A DNA stretch of 53,864 nt from Patescibacteria group bacterium (GCA_018970245.1 JAGWWT010000006.1:1-53864), one strand, 5' to 3'; positions 1 to 9,114 are shown, counted from the first letter of the stretch. Numbers and translations are program-made. Notes: generated by a model not told the origin, from the letters alone.

Positions 1-83
1 TGTTCGTTCCAATCCCAGGGGTCGGCGCAGGGTAAGCCCCGGCAATCAGCGTCGGAGCGGCGGTAAACGTCGCCGTGGGGGTG
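1..83. repeat. Direct repeat of the window ends, left copy
   Basis: The first 83 bases are identical to 53782-53864. A long minus-strand reading frame passes through the join without a shift, so the simplest reading is a circular or circularly permuted genome opened inside a gene, with an assembly overlap. A true short terminal repeat is less likely because it would split a coding region. Confidence 0.93.
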
Positions 84-1189
84 TACGTCGGCGTCAAGGA
101 TGGGCTGGCCGTGAAGGACGGACTGTTCGTCCATGTCGTGGAAATCGTCGGCGTCTGGGTAATGGTTGGCGTGATGATTTGTGCTAATTGAACCGTGGGG
201 AACGGCGACAAGGGCGTCGGTGGCGGCGTGGCCGTCGCCACCGTGGGAAACTGGATTGGCGTTGCCGTGGCGCACGACGGGCAATACTGATTCACGGGGG
301 TCGCCGTGGAGTTGGGACTGGCCGTGGAGGATTGCGTGAACGTGGGGCTGGCGCTGAAAGTTTGGCTCGGAGTGAATGTCGAAGTGAATGTATTCGGCGT
401 GAAGCACCCGCTGATGCAGTTCGAGTTCGTCGTCCACGTCCCCGTCTGCGCAGCGAAGACATTCGCGCTGGACGGTGTATTGGAGTAGACAGGGGTAGGA
501 GAGGCTGTCAGTGTTTGGGTGATCGTCGAGGTGGGCGTCCCCGTTGCCGCGGGGACCGCTGGGTCAAGGTAGATATTGGTGAACCATTCGGTTTGTGCGG
601 CAGCTTGGACACCAAAATATCCCGAAGTATAAGTTGAATCTGTTGAAGTGAAAATTAAAGCCCCATTAATGAAGCAATTGATCGAAGACCCAAGCTGATA
701 AATGCCGATCGTGGCTGGAATAGAATATGTAAGACCGGTAGCTTGATGGATAAGAGAGTTTTGGCTCTGCCCACCAAACCATCCACTATAAAGCGCCAAT
801 GAATTGCCGGATAACCGCAAAATATAACATCCTACCGAAGTGGACCCATCCAGTACCAGTGATTGGATATCCCAAACAATGGCACCTTCACCGTTGCCAT
901 AGACTTGAGTTGTTAATGAAAGTGAATTTGAAGAAAAAGTCGTATATGCGTAAATACCGGCCATAGCGCCACTATCTGAGCCTTGTAATGATTGTTGTGT
1001 GGTGACCGGCCATGATTGAATGGACCAGCTCACCGCCCCATTATTTTGGCCATAGAAAGACCAAAATGCAGGTTGACTGCCGGGGATGGGGTAAGCATTG
1101 AATGTCTGGGGACAAAATGGATTGACGCAAGCGCTCCGGCTTGATACCGGCACCAAAAGGACCAGGATCAAGAGCCAAAAAGTGCGCAT
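1..1189 (-). CDS. Secreted lectin-like Thr/Pro-rich protein, N-terminal part (continues across the circular join)
   Basis: This is the first 396 codons of a 518-aa protein whose C-terminus is 53414-53781; the total of 1557 nt is an exact multiple of three. It starts at ATG 1189 behind GAGG. A hydrophobic leader (MRTFWLLILVLLVPVSS) looks like a Sec signal peptide. A beta-rich region of about 200 residues follows; its strand pattern, with GYFGVQAA near the end, suggests a concanavalin/LamG-like jelly roll. The rest is long Thr/Pro/Ser-rich linker with Cys pairs. It lies with other secreted proteins between the head and tail genes. It could be a fibre, adhesin or surface decoration; the role is inferred. 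Confidence 0.8.
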   Translation of the reverse strand, partial: MRTFWLLILVLLVPVSSRSACVNPFCPQTFNAYPIPGSQPAFWSFYGQNNGAVSWSIQSWPVTTQQSLQGSDSGAMAGIYAYTTFSSNSLSLTTQVYGNGEGAIVWDIQSLVLDGSTSVGCYILRLSGNSLALYSGWFGGQSQNSLIHQATGLTYSIPATIGIYQLGSSINCFINGALIFTSTDSTYTSGYFGVQAAAQTEWFTNIYLDPAVPAATGTPTSTITQTLTASPTPVYSNTPSSANVFAAQTGTWTTNSNCISGCFTPNTFTSTFTPSQTFSASPTFTQSSTASPNSTATPVNQYCPSCATATPIQFPTVATATPPPTPLSPFPTVQLAQIITPTITQTPTISTTWTNSPSFTASPSLTPTYTPTATFTAAPTLIAGAYPAPTPGIGTN

Positions 1190-1193
1190 GGCC

Positions 1194-1658
1194 TCAGTTC
1201 GGCCAGTTGGTCGGCAGATAATACCAAATCGAAGTCGTCACCGCGGTCGGCGTCACTTCCCCAGCGGCGAACACGCTAGGTGACGACGGTGGGATGATGA
1301 ACCACACGTAACGGGCCACCTTGGTCATGGACCAATTGCCTGGTTTGACCATACCGACTTGTGAACCAGCCGTGTAGGTGTTGTTTATCGGCCCCGTCCA
1401 CACCTGGATCTGGGTTCCGCCTGTGCTTGTAATGTCGAAAGCGAAACACCCTACCAACCCCAGGTCGATGGCTGAGCTCGACGTGTTCGTCAGCGCGGAC
1501 GCAAGGGCGTAGGTCGCCGTCCCCGTGATTTGGTGGGGGCAACCTGACAGGTTGATGGAGGTGCTAGGATTGAAGTTGACCGGGCCGCTGTCGGCGAATG
1601 CGAAGGCGGGTAGCGCGGACAGGAGCAGTGTAGACAGGAATGCGCGGAACAGCTTCAT
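1194..1658 (-). CDS. Small secreted protein, unknown function
   Basis: A 154-aa protein with a clear signal peptide (MKLFRAFLSTLLLSALPAFA, cleavage likely after AFA). The mature part is small, polar and beta-rich, with two Cys that could pair. GGAGGACAAAC precedes the ATG. Its stop is 4 nt from the start of the next secreted gene, so the two are probably translated together. I do not recognise a family. The leader suggests export to the periplasm or cell surface rather than assembly in the cytoplasm, which is unusual for a gene in a virion cluster. Confidence 0.8.
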   Translation of the reverse strand: MKLFRAFLSTLLLSALPAFAFADSGPVNFNPSTSINLSGCPHQITGTATYALASALTNTSSSAIDLGLVGCFAFDITSTGGTQIQVWTGPINNTYTAGSQVGMVKPGNWSMTKVARYVWFIIPPSSPSVFAAGEVTPTAVTTSIWYYLPTNWPN

Positions 1659-2013
1659 GTTTGTCCTCCAGGGGCCGCGAGGGCTTCCCCCGGCAGGGGT
1701 CCAGCGCCTGCGGCAGCAAGGCCCTTAGACGGTCCTTAGACACCAGGCGTCGTTGGACCAGCATCTTGAACACCGTCGTGTAGCCCCGGCCCGGCAAGCC
1801 GTCCTTGTCCAGGAAATCGTATTTGGGAAACGCCCCGTGGGAGGGGGAGGGGTAAGCCAGTATATCCATCATCTCGTAGGCGCCGGAATCCGGGTGGTAA
1901 TTGGTGCGCAGATAAAGCATGCTGCTGCGCTTGGTCCGGCTCGGGAAGGTCCGCAAGTTTGGATTCAGCTCACGAAGTATTTCCCGGAACGTGTCGAAGG
2001 ATATGCTGCTCAC
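1564..2013 (-). CDS. Hypothetical protein overlapping the next gene
   Basis: A 149-aa frame starting at GTG 2013 behind a purine-rich GGGAGGGAGGGG stretch. The first about 105 residues look like a normal mixed alpha/beta protein (FDTFREILRELNPNL near the start). The last 32 codons lie inside the next gene, cover its ribosome site and signal peptide, and are Arg-rich, as an out-of-frame tail would be. Either the gene is real with a relaxed C-terminus, or a shorter ancestral gene lost its stop. It follows the capsid-region genes and may be a minor head or joining protein. No family recognised. Confidence 0.55.
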   Translation of the reverse strand: MSSISFDTFREILRELNPNLRTFPSRTKRSSMLYLRTNYHPDSGAYEMMDILAYPSPSHGAFPKYDFLDKDGLPGRGYTTVFKMLVQRRLVSKDRLRALLPQALDPCRGKPSRPLEDKHEAVPRIPVYTAPVRATRLRIRRQRPGQLQS

Positions 2014-2030
2014 CCCTCCCTCCCTTTCGG

Positions 2031-2402
2031 TCAGTCGAGATCGCTCTCCTCGTCCGGCTCCTCGCCGGGGTCTTCGGCCTTCTCGTCGAGCCCGCTGTCA
2101 CGGCCCACTCCGCGCCCGCCTCCGTTGCCGTCAGCGAACCCGTTGCGTCCCTTCAGCGCAGCCCCACTGTCACCGCCCACCACGTCACGGAAAGGTCCGG
2201 GGTAGTTGACATTACCACGGGTGCGCAGCGGGTTCTCCACCACCTGCGCCTCCACGGCGAAGCCCAGTGCGTCGACCGGGATGTTGATGTTCTGCCCGTC
2301 ACCCACGGCCGGCTGGCCGCGGAAGGCGGGGGCGAAGCCCTTGTCCATCCCGTAGCCCGGCTTGGTGCCGTTGGAACGGGTCGTGCGATGCATTTTGGCC
2401 AT
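2031..2402 (-). CDS. Hypothetical capsid-region protein with acidic tail
   Basis: A 123-aa protein. The start at ATG 2402 is chosen because AAGGAGG lies 6 nt upstream; an in-frame Met at 2504 lies inside the previous gene. The N-terminus is basic (MAKMHRTTRSNGTKPGYG), the middle is Gly/Asn-rich and the end is strongly acidic (GLDEKAEDPGEEPDEESD). The start lies 1 nt past the stop of the preceding gene. Its place just after the major capsid gene fits a minor head or decoration protein, but no family is recognised. Confidence 0.75.
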   Translation of the reverse strand: MAKMHRTTRSNGTKPGYGMDKGFAPAFRGQPAVGDGQNINIPVDALGFAVEAQVVENPLRTRGNVNYPGPFRDVVGGDSGAALKGRNGFADGNGGGRGVGRDSGLDEKAEDPGEEPDEESDLD

Positions 2403-2403
2403 T

Positions 2404-2763
2404 TCAAGCCTCCTTGGGCGAGAGCGCATCAAGCGTGATGCCCTTGATGGACTCCGGGAACTGCTGGTTGGCCGAGAAGGCCACGCCTTCGTAGAGGACG
2501 ACATCCTCGAACACGAAATCGTTGACCGTCTTGGTCACATTGTTGATCTTGACTTCCTTGGTGGTCTGGACGAACTGACCCTTGGCGTCCTTCTTGCGCT
2601 GCTTGGTCGAAGTCGACCCGGTGACGATGAAGACCCGGGTGACCACAGCCTTGAGGCGCTTGTCCTCGATGGTGTAGAGGCAGGTTTCGCCGATCTTGGG
2701 CGTCCAGGTTTTGACCGCCGGCGCGTTAGCCGGCGGCGTGGTCTGCTGGTTGGTGTCTGCCAT
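2404..2763 (-). CDS. Hypothetical head-region protein
   Basis: A 119-aa protein directly downstream of the major capsid gene (11 nt gap) with GAGGAGTCAGGAC before the ATG. A Pro/Thr-rich N-terminus is followed by alternating short strands and charged turns (VKTWTPKIGETCLYTIED), as in a small beta-barrel or sandwich. That position and size are common for capsid decoration or cement proteins in tailed phages. The assignment rests on position only. Confidence 0.75.
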   Translation of the reverse strand: MADTNQQTTPPANAPAVKTWTPKIGETCLYTIEDKRLKAVVTRVFIVTGSTSTKQRKKDAKGQFVQTTKEVKINNVTKTVNDFVFEDVVLYEGVAFSANQQFPESIKGITLDALSPKEA

Positions 2764-2774
2764 GTCCTGACTCC

Positions 2775-3716
2775 TCAGAAGGTCTGCTCGGAAACCGCGC
2801 TGTTGACCACGAACCCACGCACACCATCACTGATGTCCGAGGCCGTGTAGGTGGCCTTCCAGCCCACGGTACCGACCTGCCCGAGGGGATTGGCCGCATT
2901 CACGTTGGTCGCCGGGCTGACGAACAGCGAGAACGGCATCGTCTCCAGGTCCACATTCAGGAGCGCGTCGGGGCCGCCGGCGACGGCCTGGTACACCGTG
3001 GTGCCGTTGGCGATCTGCGTGACCTGGATGTTGCTGGAACCGAGCACCCGGAAGCCGCTGAAGCGGGTCATTTCGCCGACCCACACCGCGTCCGAAGCCC
3101 CCGTGGGCCCCGAGCGCCGCGCGACGTCGAGGAAGCTGCCCACCTTGTCGTCGATGTCCAGGTCGTAGTATTGGTCAGGGTGGAGAATGAGGTTGTACAG
3201 GTCGTCCTCACCCGGCATCACATCCTTCGCCTGGAAAATCTTCCGGAGGCGGCGGATCTGCGTGGCGCTCATCACGTCGCCGGCGGTCATGGTGGCGGCC
3301 GTGGTGTTGTTGGCGAACAACTGGGTCCAATTCGCCAAGACCACCGCATAGGTCACGGTGTCCAGCGTGAGGGCCGCGTTGTACCCAAGCACCTTCGACG
3401 CCACATCCATCATGCTCGACCGGCCGGTGACTTCCAGTAGGTCGCTGATCTTGACGTAGGCGCCGTACTGCAGGAGGGTGGCGCTGTAGGTGTTGGTCGT
3501 GATGTTGATGTCCGCCGGCGCGGTGCCCTCGGTCAGCGCATTGGTCTGCGGCGCGAGGGGGACGGGACGCCAGGTGGAGAGGAGCTGACCGCTGTTCTTG
3601 TCGATCTGCTCCATGGTGCCGAGTTTGGCGATGTACAACTTCTTGCGGAGGAAAGACTGGCTCCGCTTCTTGTAGAACGTCATCGCCGCGGCGCTGACGT
3701 TTCCAGTGGTCATCAT
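2775..3716 (-). CDS. Major capsid protein, N4-gp56-like, HK97 fold
   Basis: A 313-aa protein that forms the icosahedral shell. Hallmarks of the N4-gp56 capsid family are visible: an N-terminal region with FYKKRSQSFLRKKLYIAKLG, the segment LQYGAYVKISDLLEVTGRS, an Ala-rich spine-like helix (VLGYNAALTLDTVTYAVVL), and a C-terminal domain with LILHPDQYYDLD. The length is slightly below that of N4 gp56. Two Met codons are adjacent (3716, 3713); GAGG lies about 8 nt upstream. It follows the scaffold gene and precedes small head proteins, the usual order. Confidence 0.92.
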   Translation of the reverse strand: MMTTGNVSAAAMTFYKKRSQSFLRKKLYIAKLGTMEQIDKNSGQLLSTWRPVPLAPQTNALTEGTAPADINITTNTYSATLLQYGAYVKISDLLEVTGRSSMMDVASKVLGYNAALTLDTVTYAVVLANWTQLFANNTTAATMTAGDVMSATQIRRLRKIFQAKDVMPGEDDLYNLILHPDQYYDLDIDDKVGSFLDVARRSGPTGASDAVWVGEMTRFSGFRVLGSSNIQVTQIANGTTVYQAVAGGPDALLNVDLETMPFSLFVSPATNVNAANPLGQVGTVGWKATYTASDISDGVRGFVVNSAVSEQTF

Positions 3717-3749
3717 GGCCGATACCTCATGAGGTTGTCGGCCGACGTG

Positions 3750-4658
3750 TTACCGGGCCTGTCGCGGGAGCATCTTGCCCAACTCGTCGAGGTCCAGATC
3801 ATCGATCTCGTCCTGGGTCATCTGGTCCAAAGGCTTCTTGCCGTTGGCCGGCTTTCCAGTGCTGGTCGCGTTGCTGCCGGAAGTGAGGCGATCCCCCTTC
3901 CCGGCGGCGGCGCGCTGCTGCTGGGCAACCGCGGCACCCTTGGATTGGACCTGACTTGATCTTGCCAAGACGGCGCGCAACATCACATCACTGATGTCAC
4001 CACGTTCAAGCAGCCGGTCGACGCGCTCCTTCGCCATCATGTCGCCTGAAAGTGCGGCTTTGCGGTCCGCATCGATCAAACCACCGATGATGTCGTCCAT
4101 TTCACTCCACGGGATGTTCGCCGTGGCGCAAGCCTTCTGCAGGTTCGCGAAAATGGACTGCCGGTTCAATTCACGAATGACCGGGGCGTAGCGCTGTTCG
4201 AACTGCTGCAGACCGTCAGTCTGCACCTTCTTGGCGATCTCCTCGACGAATTTGGCCGCCTCCTCCTGCATCTTGGCGTCCGGATCGTCGGCCTTAGCGG
4301 TGGATGCGGGTTTCGACGCGAGGGCCGCTTCGAGCTTGTCGATCTTGCTCTGGAGCGCCCTATACGCCAAATTCTCGCGGTTCATGTTCTGCATCGCCGT
4401 TTCCATGGCGGTGATCTTTTCCATGAGGATCTTGCTCGTATCCCCAGGCTGCGGATCCAGGCTCTTGGAAGCCGGCTTTCCCGCGGTGCCACCACCCGTC
4501 GCACCCCCGTCGGCGTCTTGCTGCGTAGTGGGTTGGGACCCGCCGCCATCCCTGGGCGCTTGGCCCTGGGCCGGAAGCTGATTTGCCAACTCCTCCTCGC
4601 TCATACCCGCGAACTGTTCAGTCCCCGGCATATCCGACGTGATGACTGGCGAATCCAT
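3750..4658 (-). CDS. Scaffolding-like capsid assembly protein
   Basis: A 302-aa hydrophilic protein between portal and capsid genes, where podovirus scaffolds sit. The N-terminal third is disordered (Gln/Gly/Pro/Thr-rich). The middle predicts a long helix with coiled-coil character (ILMEKITAMETAMQNMNREN and on). The C-terminus is a second helical segment ending in an acidic stretch (QMTQDEIDDLDLDELGKML) that could contact capsid subunits. Scaffolds share little sequence, so the call rests on composition, helix content and place. GGAGGAGGAACA precedes the ATG. Confidence 0.75.
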   Translation of the reverse strand: MDSPVITSDMPGTEQFAGMSEEELANQLPAQGQAPRDGGGSQPTTQQDADGGATGGGTAGKPASKSLDPQPGDTSKILMEKITAMETAMQNMNRENLAYRALQSKIDKLEAALASKPASTAKADDPDAKMQEEAAKFVEEIAKKVQTDGLQQFEQRYAPVIRELNRQSIFANLQKACATANIPWSEMDDIIGGLIDADRKAALSGDMMAKERVDRLLERGDISDVMLRAVLARSSQVQSKGAAVAQQQRAAAGKGDRLTSGSNATSTGKPANGKKPLDQMTQDEIDDLDLDELGKMLPRQAR

Positions 4659-4734
4659 TGTTCCTCCTCCGCATCGGGATGGGCCCTCGTGGGGGCGGTC
4701 CCTAGCAACTCTGAGATGCCATCGGGGTGGGGAG

Positions 4735-5124
4735 CTATTGCTCCGGCCCCTGGCCGTTCTGTTGTGAATCTAGAGCCAACCTTGCACTATTGTCCAGTAT
4801 ATTCTTTCCTTCGAGCGCCCGGTCCCGGATCCACGTCCAAAGCTGGATCGCGGTTTCAAGGCCAAGTAACCACGCCCGAGCCTCACGGAATTGTATTTCC
4901 AGTGATTCGGTCCTCCCCACGGACAGGATACGGTCGAGGATGTCTTGGCATTGTTCCCGCTGTATTTTCGCACGTTCAAGCAAAACATTGTGCATGACGA
5001 TCCATCCCGGGTGCTCCGGAATGGAACGAACCACATCATACTTCGCCACGGCGTCCGCGGCTTCCTGGATAGCGGCTTTGGTCCTGGCAGTCGCTTCCGC
5101 GATCATCTCCTCGACGGTCTGCAT
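4735..5124 (-). CDS. Hypothetical small helical protein beside the portal
   Basis: A 129-aa, almost entirely helical protein (MQTVEEMIAEATARTKAAIQ; later EIQFREARAWLLGLETAIQL). It starts 6 nt after the portal stop, with GAGGC close to the ATG. A protein of this size between portal and scaffold is common in podoviruses and is often of unknown function. No motif identifies it. Confidence 0.7.
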   Translation of the reverse strand: MQTVEEMIAEATARTKAAIQEAADAVAKYDVVRSIPEHPGWIVMHNVLLERAKIQREQCQDILDRILSVGRTESLEIQFREARAWLLGLETAIQLWTWIRDRALEGKNILDNSARLALDSQQNGQGPEQ

Positions 5125-5130
5125 ATAGCC

Positions 5131-7272
5131 TCAAGCGTTGAAGGGTTGGGACGGGGCGAAGCTAGGCCCGGGCGCCACGGGCAGGCGAGGGGCTGGACCC
5201 CGCGGCGGAGCGGTGGGAACACCATGGTTTTCCTTCGGCGCCATTCGCGGCAATCCATGGCCGCCGGCCAAAGAGTTGGGCGCGGCGCCGGCTTGCGGAA
5301 TAGGAGCGCCGGGTTGGCCCTGTTGGGGTTGGCCACCCTGAAGCATGGCCATCATCTGCTCCGGTGGAACCTCTTTCATGTAAGTCCGTCCATTGCGGAT
5401 ATTCAGTTTCGGCATGATCTCCTGCACCAGGAAATCGAACAGGTCGAAGCGGTACATCTTTCCGGTGGAATCCACCATGGCCTGCGGATTGGTGGCTTGC
5501 AGTTGCTGCACCTGCTGGGCGAACTGCATTTCCTGCTGCAGCATGGATCGTGTGTCATTGACCACGGCCGAAGTGATGGGGACGAAGAAATAATCCACTT
5601 GTAGATCTGCCCGGGTGACGTTCCGTGGCGCGCCGTCGATCGTGCTCTCGCGCACCACCAAATCATCGTCCATGGCCCATTGGCGCATCATCCAGTAGTA
5701 CAGGTTTCCGAGGGCGGCGAAGAACTCATAGATGAACTGGTCGACGATCAGTTGGAAGCGGGTGCCGGAATTGGCGTTGATGATCGCCGCTTCCGTCGCC
5801 GTGGCGTTCCCGAGGGTCGTCGTAGGGACCCCTTGGGCCTGTTCGTTAGCCGCCACAGTCTCCCGGGCGATGTTGATGGCCCATGCCCGCTCATCGCTCA
5901 CCGCCTTGATCTGCGCACCATCGATCGGATTGTACTTAACCTGGGAGGCGTCCTGGACGGGGATGACGGCCAGCTCGTCCGTGAACAGGCGCAGCGTGTC
6001 GAGCCCAGCGCCACGGCTGACGAAAGTCGGATTCCGCGCCGCCTTGTTGACCAAACGCTGCGAACTGCTCATCAGATTATTGATGTAGACCTGCGTGTCC
6101 ATGATCGGAGCGTGGACGGACTTGCCGAGGAAGGACCGCGGAATGACACACTGATGGAACGAAATGTAAGGGTGCCCAGGTCCGTGCCCCGTCTCGTCCA
6201 CCCACGGATTGGGCTCACAGAGCACCAAGGCATCATCATTGACGATGATGAAATGGAGCGCGGTCATCTGCCACTTGGTGCTGCCGTCCTCTTGGGGCTT
6301 CTGGTATGGCACCCAAGCGAACCACTCGTCCAGCTCCCGGGTGTCCGTGCTGTCCGTAGTTTCAACCGGGCCATTGCCGGCGGGCGCCAGTTGGCGCTTG
6401 CGCTTCTCGTCGAGATCCTTCTGCATGTCCTCCTTACTGGCCGGCTGCTTGAGGATTTCCTCCACATTGTCGATCAGCCCCTCGTCCTGCATAATCAGCA
6501 GCTCCTCATCCGACGGGAACTGCTTTTCGCAGACGTAACCGCTCTCCTGGATGCGGTTCTTGCGGTGGTCATAGATCATGTTCTGTAGTGCGGTCGATTC
6601 CCAATCCGGTCCGAAGGTCTCCTTGAACACCTTGACTTCCTCGACGGTGCTGTTCGGGACACGCTCACCACTCAGTGGATCGACGGAGGACGTATCAGGG
6701 ATGGTTTCAACGAAGCGCTTGCGCCACCGCGCCCGGGCGATTCCCGTCCCCTCAATTTTCAATGCTTTGATCGTAGCAAACAGTTTCTCCCCGGTTCGTG
6801 ATTCGGACCACAGCAACTCCTGGTTCACCAAGTCATTGATGGTCTGCTTGTTCTCATTGTCGATCTGCGCCTGCTTCGACATGGCATCGACCACCCGTGC
6901 CCGTGCCATGACCGCTTGGTAGGTCTTGGCGGTGTCCGTCTCGATGATGGCATTCGAGATGGGCACCGCGGTCGGCGTCTGCTGTCCCGCCAGAAGCTTG
7001 TTGTCATACGCCTTCCACCAATCATTGATCTTTTCGTTGAACCCGTTGTTGTCACCGAACCAATGGGCGTGCGCGGCTTTCTTCTTGGCGGCCCACTCCT
7101 TCAGCCTCTGCTCGGTCAACCCCTCCGGCAGCTGGACTTTGCTTTTCTTCTCGTCCTGCTTCTTGTCGGCGTCCTCTTGGAAGCCGTTCGGATCCGGGTC
7201 AGGTGGTTCCGAGGCGTCCAAAGAGCGTGCCGTCGCGCCCTCAGCGCGTTGGGTGGGAGCCGGGCTGTCCAT
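5131..7272 (-). CDS. Portal protein, podovirus type
   Basis: A 713-aa protein expected to form the dodecameric ring at the capsid vertex through which DNA enters and leaves. Length, an acidic N-terminus, a region resembling P22/N4-type portals (WWKAYDNKLLAGQQTPTAVP), the segment HGPGHPYISFHQCVIPRSFL, the contact region INNLMSSSQRLVNKAARNP, and a Gln-rich helical barrel (MLQQEMQFAQQVQQLQATNP) followed by a Pro/Gly-rich tail all fit. It is preceded by GAGGTCACAG. Position between the GroES-like/terminase genes and the scaffold supports the call. Confidence 0.88.
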   Translation of the reverse strand: MDSPAPTQRAEGATARSLDASEPPDPDPNGFQEDADKKQDEKKSKVQLPEGLTEQRLKEWAAKKKAAHAHWFGDNNGFNEKINDWWKAYDNKLLAGQQTPTAVPISNAIIETDTAKTYQAVMARARVVDAMSKQAQIDNENKQTINDLVNQELLWSESRTGEKLFATIKALKIEGTGIARARWRKRFVETIPDTSSVDPLSGERVPNSTVEEVKVFKETFGPDWESTALQNMIYDHRKNRIQESGYVCEKQFPSDEELLIMQDEGLIDNVEEILKQPASKEDMQKDLDEKRKRQLAPAGNGPVETTDSTDTRELDEWFAWVPYQKPQEDGSTKWQMTALHFIIVNDDALVLCEPNPWVDETGHGPGHPYISFHQCVIPRSFLGKSVHAPIMDTQVYINNLMSSSQRLVNKAARNPTFVSRGAGLDTLRLFTDELAVIPVQDASQVKYNPIDGAQIKAVSDERAWAINIARETVAANEQAQGVPTTTLGNATATEAAIINANSGTRFQLIVDQFIYEFFAALGNLYYWMMRQWAMDDDLVVRESTIDGAPRNVTRADLQVDYFFVPITSAVVNDTRSMLQQEMQFAQQVQQLQATNPQAMVDSTGKMYRFDLFDFLVQEIMPKLNIRNGRTYMKEVPPEQMMAMLQGGQPQQGQPGAPIPQAGAAPNSLAGGHGLPRMAPKENHGVPTAPPRGPAPRLPVAPGPSFAPSQPFNA

Positions 7273-7280
7273 CTGTGACC

Positions 7281-7643
7281 TCAGTGGAGGACCACCAGCA
7301 CGTCGTCATAGCTGATGGAAAGGTAGTCCCGCCGCACCCCATCGGGTCCGGTCAGGGTAAACTGGTTGCCAGCATACCGTGAAAACAGGATTTTGGAACC
7401 CAGGGCGATCTTGATGGCGCGCACAGTGCCGTCCGACAGCACCCGACCCTCCCCAACGGCGATGACCTCCCCGCGGTTAGGCTTGTCCTGCGCTTGGTCC
7501 GGCACGGCGAACACGATGCCGCTTTTGGTCCTGATTTCGGTCTCATTCTCGAGCAGAGTGACCACTAAATGGTCCCCCACCGGGGTCATGGCCGGATGCT
7601 CCACCGACTGCTCAGAAGATAATACCGCCATCGACGCGTCCAC
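7281..7643 (-). CDS. GroES-like co-chaperonin
   Basis: A 120-aa protein with the GroES (chaperonin-10) pattern: MTPVGDHLVVTLLENETEI at the start of the barrel, a mobile loop with TKSGIVFAVPDQAQDK, the turn RGEVIAVGEGRVLSDG, and LGSKILFSRYAGNQ followed by DDVLVVLH at the end. GTG 7643 is preferred because GGGAGG lies 6 nt upstream; ATG 7631 has no site. It overlaps the terminase gene by 32 nt and precedes the portal. Phage co-chaperonins such as T4 gp31 help the host GroEL fold the capsid protein, and the position among head genes fits the same role here. Confidence 0.85.
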   Translation of the reverse strand: MDASMAVLSSEQSVEHPAMTPVGDHLVVTLLENETEIRTKSGIVFAVPDQAQDKPNRGEVIAVGEGRVLSDGTVRAIKIALGSKILFSRYAGNQFTLTGPDGVRRDYLSISYDDVLVVLH

Positions 7644-9114
7644 GTGCACCTCCCTGCATGAAAGTTTTGAGGATGTAGTCACCGTACGGGTCCCGGCTCT
7701 CCTCGCTCTTCGGCGCCGCCGCCGATGACGATTCAAGCACATCCATGACGAGATACCGCAGCGTGTCCACCTCGTCATCGTTCTTTTTCAGCGGCTTCCC
7801 CGGCGCGATGCCTTGCGCGTTCGGCGGAATCCACTGATAAGTCTTGATATGTTTCATCAGCCATGGGCAGCGATCTTTGAAGATATAGAGCCCCGCCTTC
7901 CCGTTCGGCTGGATGTGCAGGCGCTCCGCGACCTTGTTCAATCCAGCGCTGACGTCGTTGTTTGCGTCCCGCCCATAGATCCCATGGAGCGCGTACTCGT
8001 CCCGGATGGTGCGGTTGGTCACTCCATGGCGCTGCTTCGTCGCCGGGTCCATCACGCAGAGGATACCGCCGTCGCTTTCGACGGGCCAGTAGCGGTCCAT
8101 CCGGGTCTTGTCCCGGACCATCCCCGCCACCTGCGAAACGATCTGGTCGGTGACCGACAACTCATCGACGATGTACAGCCGCCCATATTCGTCCACGGCG
8201 CCCCACAACCACACGCAACGATGCCTGCTGGAGATACCCCAGTCATGGGCCAGGAAGCGCGGCCAGTGGGCGGGGATGGGAAAGGAGCGGATGCCGTGCA
8301 CGTCCTCATTGAACTCCGGATAAACGGCTCCGCCGCGGATGTTCCAGTCACCTCGCAGGAAGCGGTCGCACCAGTCCTTCGGCATCCTGCGGTACAGATC
8401 CTCGATGTACTCGTCACCGAGGTTGGCGCGGTTGTCCTCGATCGTGGTCTCGAACAGCCGCCAGCCGTTGTTCTCCTCGAACAGCATGCTCTTGATCCAC
8501 CCGGGGTCCGGATTGGCGGTCAGTGTGCCCCAGCGTCGTGGCGGGTAGCCGTAGCGTGATTTGAATTTCGCCGTGCGCTCGGCGTTCCAGTAGGAGCAGC
8601 GGGAGTGGATGTGGTTGAACACCTCCTCCTCCAACTCCTCGGCCTGGTCCAGCAGATACTCACTGATCTCCAACCCCAGCTGCTTCTGGATCTCAGCGCA
8701 GGGTCGGCAACTGATTTCACTCGGCTCCCCCTTGGTCCTGATCCATAGCGTGTGCTGTCCCTGTCCGGCCTGGTGGCGAACGACAAGCGGCCCGGGATTG
8801 CGGTAGGACCCACCATTCTGCGCCGCAACGAGACGAAACAATTCCTTCAGCGTCGTGCTCTCCAGATCCGTGAAAAACTTCCGCCCCACCAAGATCCTGC
8901 TACCGGGGTAAATCTGGGCGTGGAACAATACCCGCGCGCAGGCGCCGACCGTCTTGCCCGAGCGGATGGCGCCGGCGAAGGCCACCCAAGGGTCCGGGCA
9001 GAACACGAACTCCTCCTGCTTCGGATTTCCACGGAAGTCGAGGACAGGAGGCGTCGGCGCAAGCGTGCCCGGCGTCGCTTCCACCCCCACAGGAGCCGGC
9101 GCTTCGTACGGCAT
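7612..9114 (-). CDS. Terminase large subunit
   Basis: A 500-aa DNA-packaging motor. The N-terminal ATPase shows Walker A AGAIRSGKT (about 47-55), Walker B with the catalytic glutamate LLDQAEE (154-160) and the coupling motif TANP. The C-terminal RNase-H-like nuclease shows its acidic residues in AHDWGISS, CVMDPATK and DDEVDTLRYLV. Length is typical. The start overlaps the upstream stop as TGATG with no clear ribosome site, so it is probably translated by coupling. It pumps DNA through the portal encoded two genes downstream. Confidence 0.93.
   Translation of the reverse strand: MPYEAPAPVGVEATPGTLAPTPPVLDFRGNPKQEEFVFCPDPWVAFAGAIRSGKTVGACARVLFHAQIYPGSRILVGRKFFTDLESTTLKELFRLVAAQNGGSYRNPGPLVVRHQAGQGQHTLWIRTKGEPSEISCRPCAEIQKQLGLEISEYLLDQAEELEEEVFNHIHSRCSYWNAERTAKFKSRYGYPPRRWGTLTANPDPGWIKSMLFEENNGWRLFETTIEDNRANLGDEYIEDLYRRMPKDWCDRFLRGDWNIRGGAVYPEFNEDVHGIRSFPIPAHWPRFLAHDWGISSRHRCVWLWGAVDEYGRLYIVDELSVTDQIVSQVAGMVRDKTRMDRYWPVESDGGILCVMDPATKQRHGVTNRTIRDEYALHGIYGRDANNDVSAGLNKVAERLHIQPNGKAGLYIFKDRCPWLMKHIKTYQWIPPNAQGIAPGKPLKKNDDEVDTLRYLVMDVLESSSAAAPKSEESRDPYGDYILKTFMQGGARGRVDGGIIF

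Noticed and set aside
5680..6588. 302-aa plus-strand reading frame opposite the portal
   Set aside because: It is antisense to a convincing portal gene, is rich in Arg/Leu/Val as an antisense shadow would be, and has no ribosome site.
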